Translations under genes and position numbers: made by a program | In this document: positions 23,147 through 28,229 of the stretch, in pieces | How positions within the stretch are numbered: position 1 is the first letter of the stretch | How the letters are laid out: each line of letters starts with the position of its first letter | The notes under the pieces: generated by a model | The model's database searches: none | Told to the model about the DNA's origin: nothing | What the model saw: only the letters and a program-made list of their open reading frames with translations | IMG/VR virus record: IMGVR_UViG_3300028176_000016 | Coordinates: 1 to 28,229 of that record | Reading direction: 5' to 3' (one strand) | Source: a virus | DNA: 28,229 nucleotides

Positions 23147-24103
23147 TTAAACGACTAGGCACATATCGAACTCAGGGTAAATCAGTCCTTCGCTACTAGG
23201 AATCCTACACAAATATTCTGATTGCCATGTTTGTTCTGATACCTGCCTCTTTTTAGTTATCGCATTTTCTATTGTGTAATAGCCGTCTGCATTGACTGCC
23301 CTTCCTTGGCAATCTTCCCACAAATAACATTCAGCGCAAATTCTTCCTTCACATTTTTCTAAAACGTCGAGCAAACACCAATGATATAGCCGATACCCCC
23401 GGCTCGGGGCCTCTTCCACGATCTGCTGCATGAGGCCGTAAGTCTTGTGCATGGTGCTGTAGATGTGCGTGCTGGCCTGGTGGCCGCCCTTGGTCATGGG
23501 GGTGGATAGTGCCGCCTCGTAAATCCTGGGGTCCATCTCATCAATCTCATCGAGCTTGACTTTTTGCGGGTGAGCGCCGCGGACGCTTTTAGGAGAGGCG
23601 GTGAGCAAGTTGATGCTGGAGAAATTCTTGAGCACCATGGACCGGGTAAGCATTTCGCCGTCCTTATCAGATTTCCCCCGGCGCATTTGTTTGGCTGAGG
23701 CCAGCAGGTAGTGGAAACTCTTGTTCACCAGCCCCCAGCCATCCCCGCCCCCGGTCAAGTGCTCATACATCCGGTTGCTCTGCTCCAGGGAGCCGGCCAG
23801 AACCTGCGTAGAGCATCCTGGCTTGAATACCATGTCCAGGAAAGCTACCAACCCGCCTAACAGCGTCTTGCCGCCGCCCCGGTTAGCCCAGCAGATAGCG
23901 TTCAAAGTCCGCTCGAAAAAGGCGTCACAGAGGTATTGGGCGGGGGAGTCGTGGCCAGGGCATACGCGGGCCTGGGGGATGCTGAGGGATTCGCCTGACT
24001 TGCCCCGGAAGAGAGCCTTGACGAATAGCAGGAGTTCGGCGTCGGTGGTGAAGGGGTGCTGGCGATAGTGCTCTATCAGGCGTCGGTCATCGGCGGTGAA
24101 CAT
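23147..24103 (-). CDS. terL (ATPase half): Large terminase, ATPase domain only
   Basis: The 318-residue product has the packaging-motor ATPase elements: Walker A 'WANRGGGKTLLGG' (about 72-84), Walker B 'VKLDEIDEMD' (182-191, D185/E186) and a coupling motif 'STMHKTYG' (216-223). It ends 'GLIYPEFDMCLVV'. In normal terminases YPEFD is the last ATPase-domain motif before the linker to the nuclease domain, so the protein stops exactly at the domain border. The nuclease is a separate gene at 26551-27060. The last ~83 codons (from about 23397) are clearly more AT-rich than the rest. The ribosome site is weak (CTTGCCCC before ATG). The ATPase identity is secure. Confidence 0.92.
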   Translation of the reverse strand: MFTADDRRLIEHYRQHPFTTDAELLLFVKALFRGKSGESLSIPQARVCPGHDSPAQYLCDAFFERTLNAICWANRGGGKTLLGGLVAFLDMVFKPGCSTQVLAGSLEQSNRMYEHLTGGGDGWGLVNKSFHYLLASAKQMRRGKSDKDGEMLTRSMVLKNFSSINLLTASPKSVRGAHPQKVKLDEIDEMDPRIYEAALSTPMTKGGHQASTHIYSTMHKTYGLMQQIVEEAPSRGYRLYHWCLLDVLEKCEGRICAECYLWEDCQGRAVNADGYYTIENAITKKRQVSEQTWQSEYLCRIPSSEGLIYPEFDMCLVV

Positions 24104-24111
24104 GGGGCAAG

Positions 24112-24453
24112 CTATCCGGTCTCAGCCGGTTCCTTCTTTTCCTTCGGCAGCTTCATTTTCAATCCGAATCCGACCAGGCCCTCAGCCCGGAAATACCTCT
24201 CTACCGAAGGTGCCAGGCCGCCATCGGGGGTGATGATCCCGTGGGCCTTGAGCCGGTCGAAGCCGGCGAGGGCAACTCCGGCGGGCACGTCGGCCAGGTA
24301 CGCCAGGCGGGTGAAGTCGAACCGGATGGTGGCCCAGGGGTCATTGGCAGATTCCGGGGTAGTCCCCTGGACATCATCCCTCTCCACCGCGGGCCAGGCG
24401 AGCGCCAGCCGGTAGAGGGCGGGGGATGACCGGATCAGGGCTATTTTGCGCAT
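24112..24453 (-). CDS. Winged-helix-like protein upstream of terminase ATPase
   Basis: The 113-residue protein begins 'MRKIALIRSSPALYRLALAW' and has a middle part 'FDFTRLAYLADVPAGVALAG' followed by 'FDRLKAHGIITPDGGLAPSV', the rhythm of a winged helix: a helix-turn-helix (A-x-L-A-x-V-P-x-G-V) then a short wing with D-G-G. It could bind DNA or assist packaging, as its stop lies eight bases before the terminase ATPase ATG. Its own ATG lies within the last codons of the AT-rich methyltransferase-like gene. The fold is inferred by eye. Confidence 0.65.
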   Translation of the reverse strand: MRKIALIRSSPALYRLALAWPAVERDDVQGTTPESANDPWATIRFDFTRLAYLADVPAGVALAGFDRLKAHGIITPDGGLAPSVERYFRAEGLVGFGLKMKLPKEKKEPAETG

Positions 24454-25247
24454 GGGGCAAAACCTTTAATATTGTTTATGCGCATAGTGCGCCAGGCTTT
24501 TAGTGCGGCCAGTTTACATCCAATATCCCTGTCTTTAATTACATTTGTTGGGCCTAAAGGATAGTATTTAAAAATAGCTGAATCCATGATAGTCTTTTTA
24601 TTTTTACTCTTATAGCTGTTATAAATAGGCACCATATTTTTAACCATGGCATCAATAACTATATCTTCAATGAAATACGTTATATTCGAACCGTGATATT
24701 GTTGAAGCATCCATTGATAATAATGCCAAGTTAAATGAGTAAAGAATTGGAAGCCACGGTGTTTAAATAAATTATTAATCCCCACCTCTTCTGTAAATTG
24801 TTTACTATATAAGCCACCAACTTGATCTCTTCCTCTCATTAAATTAATATATATTACGGTTGGCGACGCTAAACCAGTGGAATCAAAGCAGGACGTCATA
24901 AAATCTTTAGCTACTTTTCTGGTTAATCCTGAACATAAATCAGCTATAATAATATCTATTGGTGGGTTACCGGTCCAATTTCTAATAAAATCTACTATAT
25001 CAATGCATATAGCCGGTCTTTTTAATTGCTTTATTTTGTTTACTTTCATAACATCTGCATCTATGGCTATTAAATTGCAATCTTTAAACCCCTTTTGTAT
25101 TGCTATCTCTCTGTCTATATCATCTGGGCCTGCCAAATATGCTACTATTAATTCTTGTGGCTTTTTATGCGACATGCGAATTATTTGATTCCATGCCCAC
25201 CTACGATGATTGTTCTTTGTGCCGTATTTATAACAATCGAGACCCAT
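24441..25247 (-). CDS. Rossmann-fold, methyltransferase-like protein (AT-rich cassette)
   Basis: The 268-residue protein is much more AT-rich than most flanking genes. Strand ends expected of a class I methyltransferase are visible: 'LIVAYLAGPDDIDREIAIQK' (motif I region), 'NLIAIDADVMKVNKIKQ' (acidic end of strand 2), 'AICIDIVDFI' and 'IDIIIADLCSGLTRKV' (motif IV region). The usual GxGxG is replaced by AGPDD, so SAM binding is not certain. It follows the 53-aa gene by three bases and its end overlaps the winged-helix gene start. ParB-domain proteins in phages are often followed by DNA methyltransferases, so a DNA-modifying role is possible. No NPPY or PC catalytic motif of DNA methylases is seen. 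Confidence 0.55.
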   Translation of the reverse strand: MGLDCYKYGTKNNHRRWAWNQIIRMSHKKPQELIVAYLAGPDDIDREIAIQKGFKDCNLIAIDADVMKVNKIKQLKRPAICIDIVDFIRNWTGNPPIDIIIADLCSGLTRKVAKDFMTSCFDSTGLASPTVIYINLMRGRDQVGGLYSKQFTEEVGINNLFKHRGFQFFTHLTWHYYQWMLQQYHGSNITYFIEDIVIDAMVKNMVPIYNSYKSKNKKTIMDSAIFKYYPLGPTNVIKDRDIGCKLAALKAWRTMRINNIKGFAPCAK

Positions 25248-25250
25248 GTC

Positions 25251-25412
25251 TTACACCTTTTTCTTTTTAATAGTAATATCGGGGTCGCAATTACATTCTT
25301 GTCCAGAATAAATACTGCACCATTCATCATGGGCAACAATTACATCATAAATATTTGGCGGATATTTCTTTTGATCCCATACCTTGCCCAATTTCTTGAG
25401 ATAGTTATGCAT
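25251..25412 (-). CDS. Small phage protein with HDEWC motif, 53 aa
   Basis: The ORF from ATG 25412 to TAA 25251 encodes 'MHNYLKKLGKVWDQKKYPP', then 'IVAHDEWCSIYSGQECNCDP' and a lysine tail. The HD(D/E)WC...G...CNCxPDI pattern is familiar from short conserved phage proteins of unknown role. The three cysteines may bind metal. It starts five bases after the ParB-like stop, and its stop lies three bases before the methyltransferase-like ATG, so the pair is one AT-rich cassette. The conserved motif makes this a real gene despite its size. Confidence 0.8.
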   Translation of the reverse strand: MHNYLKKLGKVWDQKKYPPNIYDVIVAHDEWCSIYSGQECNCDPDITIKKKKV

Positions 25413-25416
25413 AAAA

Positions 25417-25929
25417 TCAATCTTCCGTCAAAACCGAAAACTTGTAGCCGCACTCAGGACAAGTCACTGTGCCGCCCTCTTTCTTGATAGCTTTGGCCGG
25501 GGGAGGATCGGTGTCAAGAAATTCCAGTTCGCCTGGGTCAAACCCGGTCAACCCCAAATCGAAGTCCATCTCCTCCAGGGCCTTGAGTTCGAGCGCCAGG
25601 GCTTCGGGGAACCACTCACTTTCTGCTGTGCGGTTGTCGGCCAGGGAAAAGCCCCGCTCTTGGGCCTGACTGAGGTGCGTCATCCGGCGGCAAGGCACCA
25701 CGCCGACCCCGAGTTTCTGATATGCCAGGACCGAACCATGCCCCGCCAATATCACGTTGTCGGCATTAATCACGATGTTCTTAGCAATCCCGTACTCTTT
25801 GATGCTTCGGGCGATCTTGTCCACCTGGGCTTCAGGGTGCGCTTTAGCGTTCCGCTCGTAAGGCTTGAGTTGGTCAATCGGCACCATCTCGATTTCAAAA
25901 TCCTTCAACCCCACAGGCTTCTTATTCAT
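25417..25929 (-). CDS. ParB/Sulfiredoxin-domain protein with C-terminal zinc knuckle
   Basis: The 170-residue product starts at ATG 25929 behind GGAGGAGG, overlapping the small-terminase-like gene by eight bases. It has the phage ParB-like pattern: 'MVPIDQLKPYERNAKAHPEA', 'DKIARSIKEYGIAKNIVINA', 'VILAGHGSVLAYQKLGVGVV', and 'SLADNRTAESEWFPEALALE'. These domains are normally N-terminal to, or next to, a DNA methyltransferase. Here the protein instead ends with a single CxxC ('TVTCPECGYKFSVLTED', C157/C160). The domain may bind nucleotide or DNA and modify DNA. It is often found near terminase genes. GHGSVLAY replaces the usual GHGRLLAA, so catalytic activity is unsure. Confidence 0.85.
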   Translation of the reverse strand: MNKKPVGLKDFEIEMVPIDQLKPYERNAKAHPEAQVDKIARSIKEYGIAKNIVINADNVILAGHGSVLAYQKLGVGVVPCRRMTHLSQAQERGFSLADNRTAESEWFPEALALELKALEEMDFDLGLTGFDPGELEFLDTDPPPAKAIKKEGGTVTCPECGYKFSVLTED

Positions 25930-26392
25930 CCCCCGCCTCCTCCTTACCGCCGCCCCCGGCCTTAGCCTCAATCCTGAGCAGCATGTACTTTTCCCGTATT
26001 TCCGGCTTATCGAATGATATCCCGTCCTCAATCGCTTCCGGCATTTTGAACACCGCCCCACACTCTTGCAGGAGCTTTTTCATTTCCTTGAGAGCTTCCA
26101 GGGCGATCCGCGCCCAGCCCACGGCGACCGCGCTTCCGGGGTCCGCTTTCCCGACGTTCTCCAGGGCATCCCGGTAGAGCTGCTTGAGGCCGACAAGGGT
26201 TTCCCCTAGATGCAGCGCCCCGTCGATATGGTCAGCGAGCCACCGCAAGATTGCCTCATATCGCTTCACCAGGCGGTAGACTTGCTTCCGGTCTATCCCC
26301 AGATACCGGGCGATTTCGGTCTTCCCCATCTTTTGAAGTGTCAGAGAGTAGACTTCCATCGCCAGATTGTCGGTTTCTTCCCGCTTACCCAT
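25922..26392 (-). CDS. Terminase small subunit-like HTH protein
   Basis: I start at the ATG at 26392. The GTG at 26416 would lengthen it by eight residues. The 156-residue product has an N-terminal helix-turn-helix at about 23-43 ('MGKTEIARYLGIDRKQVYRL'), then helical segments ('ALEALKEMKKLLQECGAVFK') and an acidic Gly-rich end. This layout fits small terminases, which recognise the packaging site and recruit the large subunit. Between it and the nuclease stop are 158 bases without a clear gene. Position inside the packaging block supports the call. A general regulator with the same HTH is the alternative. Confidence 0.7.
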   Translation of the reverse strand: MGKREETDNLAMEVYSLTLQKMGKTEIARYLGIDRKQVYRLVKRYEAILRWLADHIDGALHLGETLVGLKQLYRDALENVGKADPGSAVAVGWARIALEALKEMKKLLQECGAVFKMPEAIEDGISFDKPEIREKYMLLRIEAKAGGGGKEEAGDE

Positions 26393-26550
26393 TCGCCGTG
26401 CCGCTCCTCCCGGCACTTGAGGACAGATTCAGTCTCGAATCGGCTTGTGGCCCGGTCTTATCTTGCCCCGTCTGGCCCGTCTAACGGCCCGCCATTGAAC
26501 GATCTCCCCCGCACCCTACCCCTTGCATGGCCGGATCGCCTACGGGCTTC

Positions 26551-27060
26551 TTAGCGCCCCGTCCACCCCTTAAGGAAATATCGAACTGCATCACAGCTAT
26601 GATGCGCCCCGATCCCCGCCTGGTGCTCCCGGTAGTCCCGCCATTCCTGGAAAAGCCGCTTCGGACAATGCCTAGAAAAAACCAGCCCCGATTCGCCCCG
26701 GGTCATCTGCGCTGCCTTGAGCCATTGCTTGACGAGTTCATGTCCGGCGTCTACCCGGCCCGGTGCCCCCAGGATATCTACGCCGAAAATTTGGGAGTAG
26801 GCGCGTAAGGCCTCCGGCTTTGAGACATCCCCCCATCCCCCCACCGGCTGCGCCAGGGGACCGTACCCCCGCTCCTGGTGGATGGCCAGGGCTATCTTTG
26901 CGTTTTCTTCATTCGTCCGGGCCGCCTGGAAATGGGCGAACAGGACCGTCAACCGCTCGCTGTCGGGGCTGGCCTGGACCCAGACGGTCGCGTTATTCCA
27001 AAAACCAAAATCAATGGCGAGATATAAATCATGGCCTGGCACATACTTGTCGTCTTTCAT
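26551..27060 (-). CDS. terL (nuclease half): Large terminase, nuclease domain only (5' end restored by HNH element)
   Basis: The 169-residue product has the RNase H-like terminase nuclease motifs: 'LYLAIDFGFWNNATVWV' with catalytic D17, an acidic residue in 'VGGWGDVSKPEALRAY' (D78) and the terminal 'HHSCDAVRYFLKGW' (D157), which matches the (N)DHAxDALRY motif of the family. It cuts concatemeric DNA at packaging start and end. Codons 1-23 are AT-rich and come with the HNH element. From codon 24 the sequence is GC-rich resident DNA. The ATG lies 30 bases upstream of the HNH stop, so translation is coupled. The ATPase half is a separate gene about 2.4 kb downstream. A weak AGGA ribosome site is present. 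Confidence 0.88.
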   Translation of the reverse strand: MKDDKYVPGHDLYLAIDFGFWNNATVWVQASPDSERLTVLFAHFQAARTNEENAKIALAIHQERGYGPLAQPVGGWGDVSKPEALRAYSQIFGVDILGAPGRVDAGHELVKQWLKAAQMTRGESGLVFSRHCPKRLFQEWRDYREHQAGIGAHHSCDAVRYFLKGWTGR

Positions 27061-27619
27061 TGGCATTTTTCCTATTGTATTCATTGACGCATGACCTATG
27101 CCAAGCGTTATGATCCCTGGTATACATGTTATTTGGATCATCATACTTCCCGCAAACAAAGCATTTGCGCCACGATTTGTTTCCACATGCCAAAAAAGCT
27201 CTTAATCTTTTTTCAATAAATCTGTGATATTTTTCATCCTGACAAATAACATGATTTCCTTTACTGTTGTCGTTTTTTATGCCATTGGCATGATGAACAA
27301 CCGCTCCCGGGGGCAAAGGTTTCCCCAATGCTTTCTCAGCGATTAAGATATGCTCATAAGCATAGCCATTGATGCTGTGCGGATGCGTTTTGTTCATTAA
27401 TCTTGGGTATCTATTTTGATGAATCCTTCCACCAGCCCACTTCCAATTATTTGTTCCCCTGGAATGATGGCCATGAATATATTTATTCGGGACGCCTTTG
27501 CTGGCTCCTTTTCTGGTGCTTGATGCCAATTTAGTTTTGCCGCCACAACCACAGGCGCAGTCGCCTGAGGGAATTAATTTGACAGGAATCCCATTTATGA
27601 TAATTTCGGAATAGCTCAT
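27029..27619 (-). CDS. HNH homing endonuclease inserted in terminase nuclease gene
   Basis: The 196-residue product starts at ATG 27619 behind GAGGAGG. It contains 'GDCACGCGGKTKLASSTRKG', a frequent N-terminal cysteine motif in phage HNH enzymes, then 'YAYEHILIAEKALGKPLPPG', the HNH core 'AVVHHANGIKNDNSKGNHVI' (H109/H110, N118) with H132, and a zinc-binding tail (C145, C153, C156, C177; 'SWRKCFVCGKYDDPNN'). The gene is AT-rich, has its own consensus promoter, and lies between the broken and the restored 5' end of the terminase nuclease gene. Its last ten codons overlap the restored start in another frame. This layout is that of a mobile, intronless homing gene. Confidence 0.93.
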   Translation of the reverse strand: MSYSEIIINGIPVKLIPSGDCACGCGGKTKLASSTRKGASKGVPNKYIHGHHSRGTNNWKWAGGRIHQNRYPRLMNKTHPHSINGYAYEHILIAEKALGKPLPPGAVVHHANGIKNDNSKGNHVICQDEKYHRFIEKRLRAFLACGNKSWRKCFVCGKYDDPNNMYTRDHNAWHRSCVNEYNRKNANERRQVCARP

Positions 27620-27692
27620 GACCGATCCTCCTCGATAGGATGGTTTTGGGTTAGGGCCTTGCGGGTGTCTCACCACCTTCAAGGCTCGTTTC

Positions 27693-27721
27693 ATATTATG
27701 GATATTCGGCTGAATTGTCAA
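27693..27721 (-). promoter_or_regulatory. Consensus sigma70 promoter of the inserted HNH gene
   Basis: On the minus strand TTGACA (27721-27716) and TAATAT (27698-27693) are separated by exactly 17 bases. The -35 box overlaps the premature stop that ends the broken nuclease fragment, so the promoter arrived with the insertion. It should drive the HNH gene and the restored nuclease gene. Confidence 0.85.
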
Positions 27722-27786
27722 GATATTTCCCTCAAGTCCAGCGCCAGGAACAACGGCCAACCGGGGGTGTAGCGGTCATCGGTCAT
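27718..27786 (-). pseudogene. Broken 5' end of the terminase nuclease gene
   Basis: ATG 27786 shares bases with the zinc ribbon stop (ATGA). The frame reads MTDDRYTPGWPLFLALDL, then four unrelated codons and a stop. The 18 residues align without gaps with MKDDKYVPGHDLYLAIDF at the start of the intact nuclease gene at 27060: 10 identical and 4 conservative. At DNA level 27 of 54 bases match. The old copy has 34 G+C of 54, the new copy 21. It is thus the original, displaced start of the resident gene, cut directly after the codon following the catalytic Asp. Confidence 0.88.
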
Positions 27787-27965
27787 GGAGCCTCGTTAAT
27801 CTTCCGGATCGCCTGTCTCCGCCGCCACTCCATCTCCCGAGTCTGATTCGGGGCCGGCTTGGGTTGACCAAAGACCCTGCCGCACCTCGGGCATTCGATA
27901 CGGATAGCACCTTCAAGCAGATTGAGCCTGGCGCCGCAGGGACAGCAGAGCTTTTTGCGTCTCAT
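27783..27965 (-). CDS. Zinc ribbon protein, 60 aa
   Basis: The product begins 'MRRKKLCCPCGARLNLLEGA' and continues 'IECPRCGRVFGQPKPAPNQ', with two CxxC-type pairs (C7/C10 or C8/C10, and C25/C28), a Com-like zinc ribbon, then a basic tail. The start ATG overlaps the upstream stop (ATGA) and follows GAGGTGG. Its own stop overlaps the old start of the terminase nuclease gene (ATGA). In the uninterrupted operon it was therefore translationally coupled to the nuclease. It might bind DNA or regulate translation. The role is unknown. Confidence 0.8.
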   Translation of the reverse strand: MRRKKLCCPCGARLNLLEGAIRIECPRCGRVFGQPKPAPNQTREMEWRRRQAIRKINEAP

Positions 27966-28225
27966 AACCACCTCACCCGCGGCTGGACTTCCATCGCCAA
28001 CCCCAGTACCAGAAAATGCAGCGCCCCGATTCCGAAATTATCCATTTCTAGAGGCTTATCTCGGAACGGCTTCCTGGGGTCTTTGTCCGGCATCCGATAT
28101 CGAAAAAACTCTTGCACTGTCTTTGAACATTCCTGAGAGAAACTGATCCCCCCTTGAACAGCCTTGAGTAGCAGTTCCTTTTTAACCGGGTCATGCTCCC
28201 CCTTGAGTACCGCCGCTATCGTCAT
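27962..28225 (-). CDS. Hypothetical protein, 87 aa
   Basis: The ORF begins at ATG 28225, four bases from the window edge, so an upstream extension cannot be excluded. It reads 'MTIAAVLKGEHDPVKKELLL', then 'GGISFSQECSKTVQEFFRYR', then 'DNFGIGALHFLVLGLAMEVQ' near the end, a moderately hydrophobic helix. The stop overlaps the zinc ribbon start (ATGA), so it is coupled. No function is recognised. Confidence 0.6.
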   Translation of the reverse strand: MTIAAVLKGEHDPVKKELLLKAVQGGISFSQECSKTVQEFFRYRMPDKDPRKPFRDKPLEMDNFGIGALHFLVLGLAMEVQPRVRWL

Positions 28226-28229
28226 TGAT

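Noticed and set aside
23147-23160. The ATPase half ends in CLVV, which could be the first residues of an intein (inteins often begin with CL).
   Set aside because: The stop follows after four residues and a convergent gene ends 15 bases further, so there is no room for an N-terminal intein half. No HN plus S/T/C end is seen before the nuclease half.
24101-24462. TTGCCCCATG occurs at both the winged-helix and the terminase ATPase starts.
   Set aside because: A ten-base match containing the start codon may be chance or weak ribosome-site similarity. No further sign of recombination was found.
27029-27786. The HNH insertion might be a group I intron or an intein.
   Set aside because: The HNH ORF has its own start and promoter, the downstream gene restarts with its own ATG, and the upstream fragment repeats the same codons rather than continuing into them. 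Splicing would duplicate the N-terminus.

Overview
The window is a stretch of a tailed, double-stranded DNA bacteriophage or prophage (Caudoviricetes, HK97-type capsid, long tail with tape measure protein). Almost every gene lies on the minus strand, so the operons read from high to low coordinates. Most genes are GC-rich with strong Shine-Dalgarno sites and stop/start overlaps, which suggests a GC-rich bacterial host. The sequence does not fix the host. No integrase, lysis gene, tRNA or CRISPR array is seen.

Layout in transcription order. (1) 28.2-23.1 kb, packaging block: a small protein, a zinc ribbon protein, the RNase H-like nuclease half of the large terminase, a small-terminase-like HTH protein, a ParB-domain protein, an AT-rich cassette (53-aa protein plus a methyltransferase-like protein), a winged-helix-like protein, and the ATPase half of the large terminase. 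(2) 23.1-22.6 kb: one plus-strand exported SH3-like protein and an operator/promoter region with a 19-bp dyad. (3) 22.4-15.2 kb, early genes: small zinc-finger proteins, a Gp3/recombination-directionality-factor-like protein, a PD-(D/E)XK nuclease with Fe-S cysteines, a Rad50/RecF-like ATPase, and an HU-like protein with a strong terminator. (4) 15.1-14.4 kb: a plus-strand sigma-region-4/HNH endonuclease gene with its own consensus promoter. (5) 14.3-9.1 kb, head genes: portal-MuF fusion, protease-scaffold, capsid, decoration-like protein. (6) 9.1-6.0 kb: a glycan cassette of three glycosyltransferases and a methyltransferase. (7) 6.0-0 kb, connector and tail genes: gp6-like connector, gpZ-like protein, tail terminator, major tail protein, gpG/gpGT chaperones with a canonical -1 slippery site, and tape measure protein (cut by the window edge).

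The most unusual part is the terminase. Its two domains are separate genes in reversed order, with the nuclease gene about 2.4 kb upstream of the ATPase gene. The nuclease gene has also been invaded by an HNH homing endonuclease gene right after its first catalytic aspartate codon. The broken GC-rich 5' end (18 codons) still sits upstream, coupled to the zinc ribbon gene. The HNH element carries its own diverged AT-rich copy of those codons, which restores a complete nuclease ORF. A relic of a second HNH gene (its C-terminal zinc-binding tail) lies just before the Rad50-like gene, and the unrelated sigma4-HNH gene sits between early and late modules. The window therefore shows three separate homing-endonuclease footprints.
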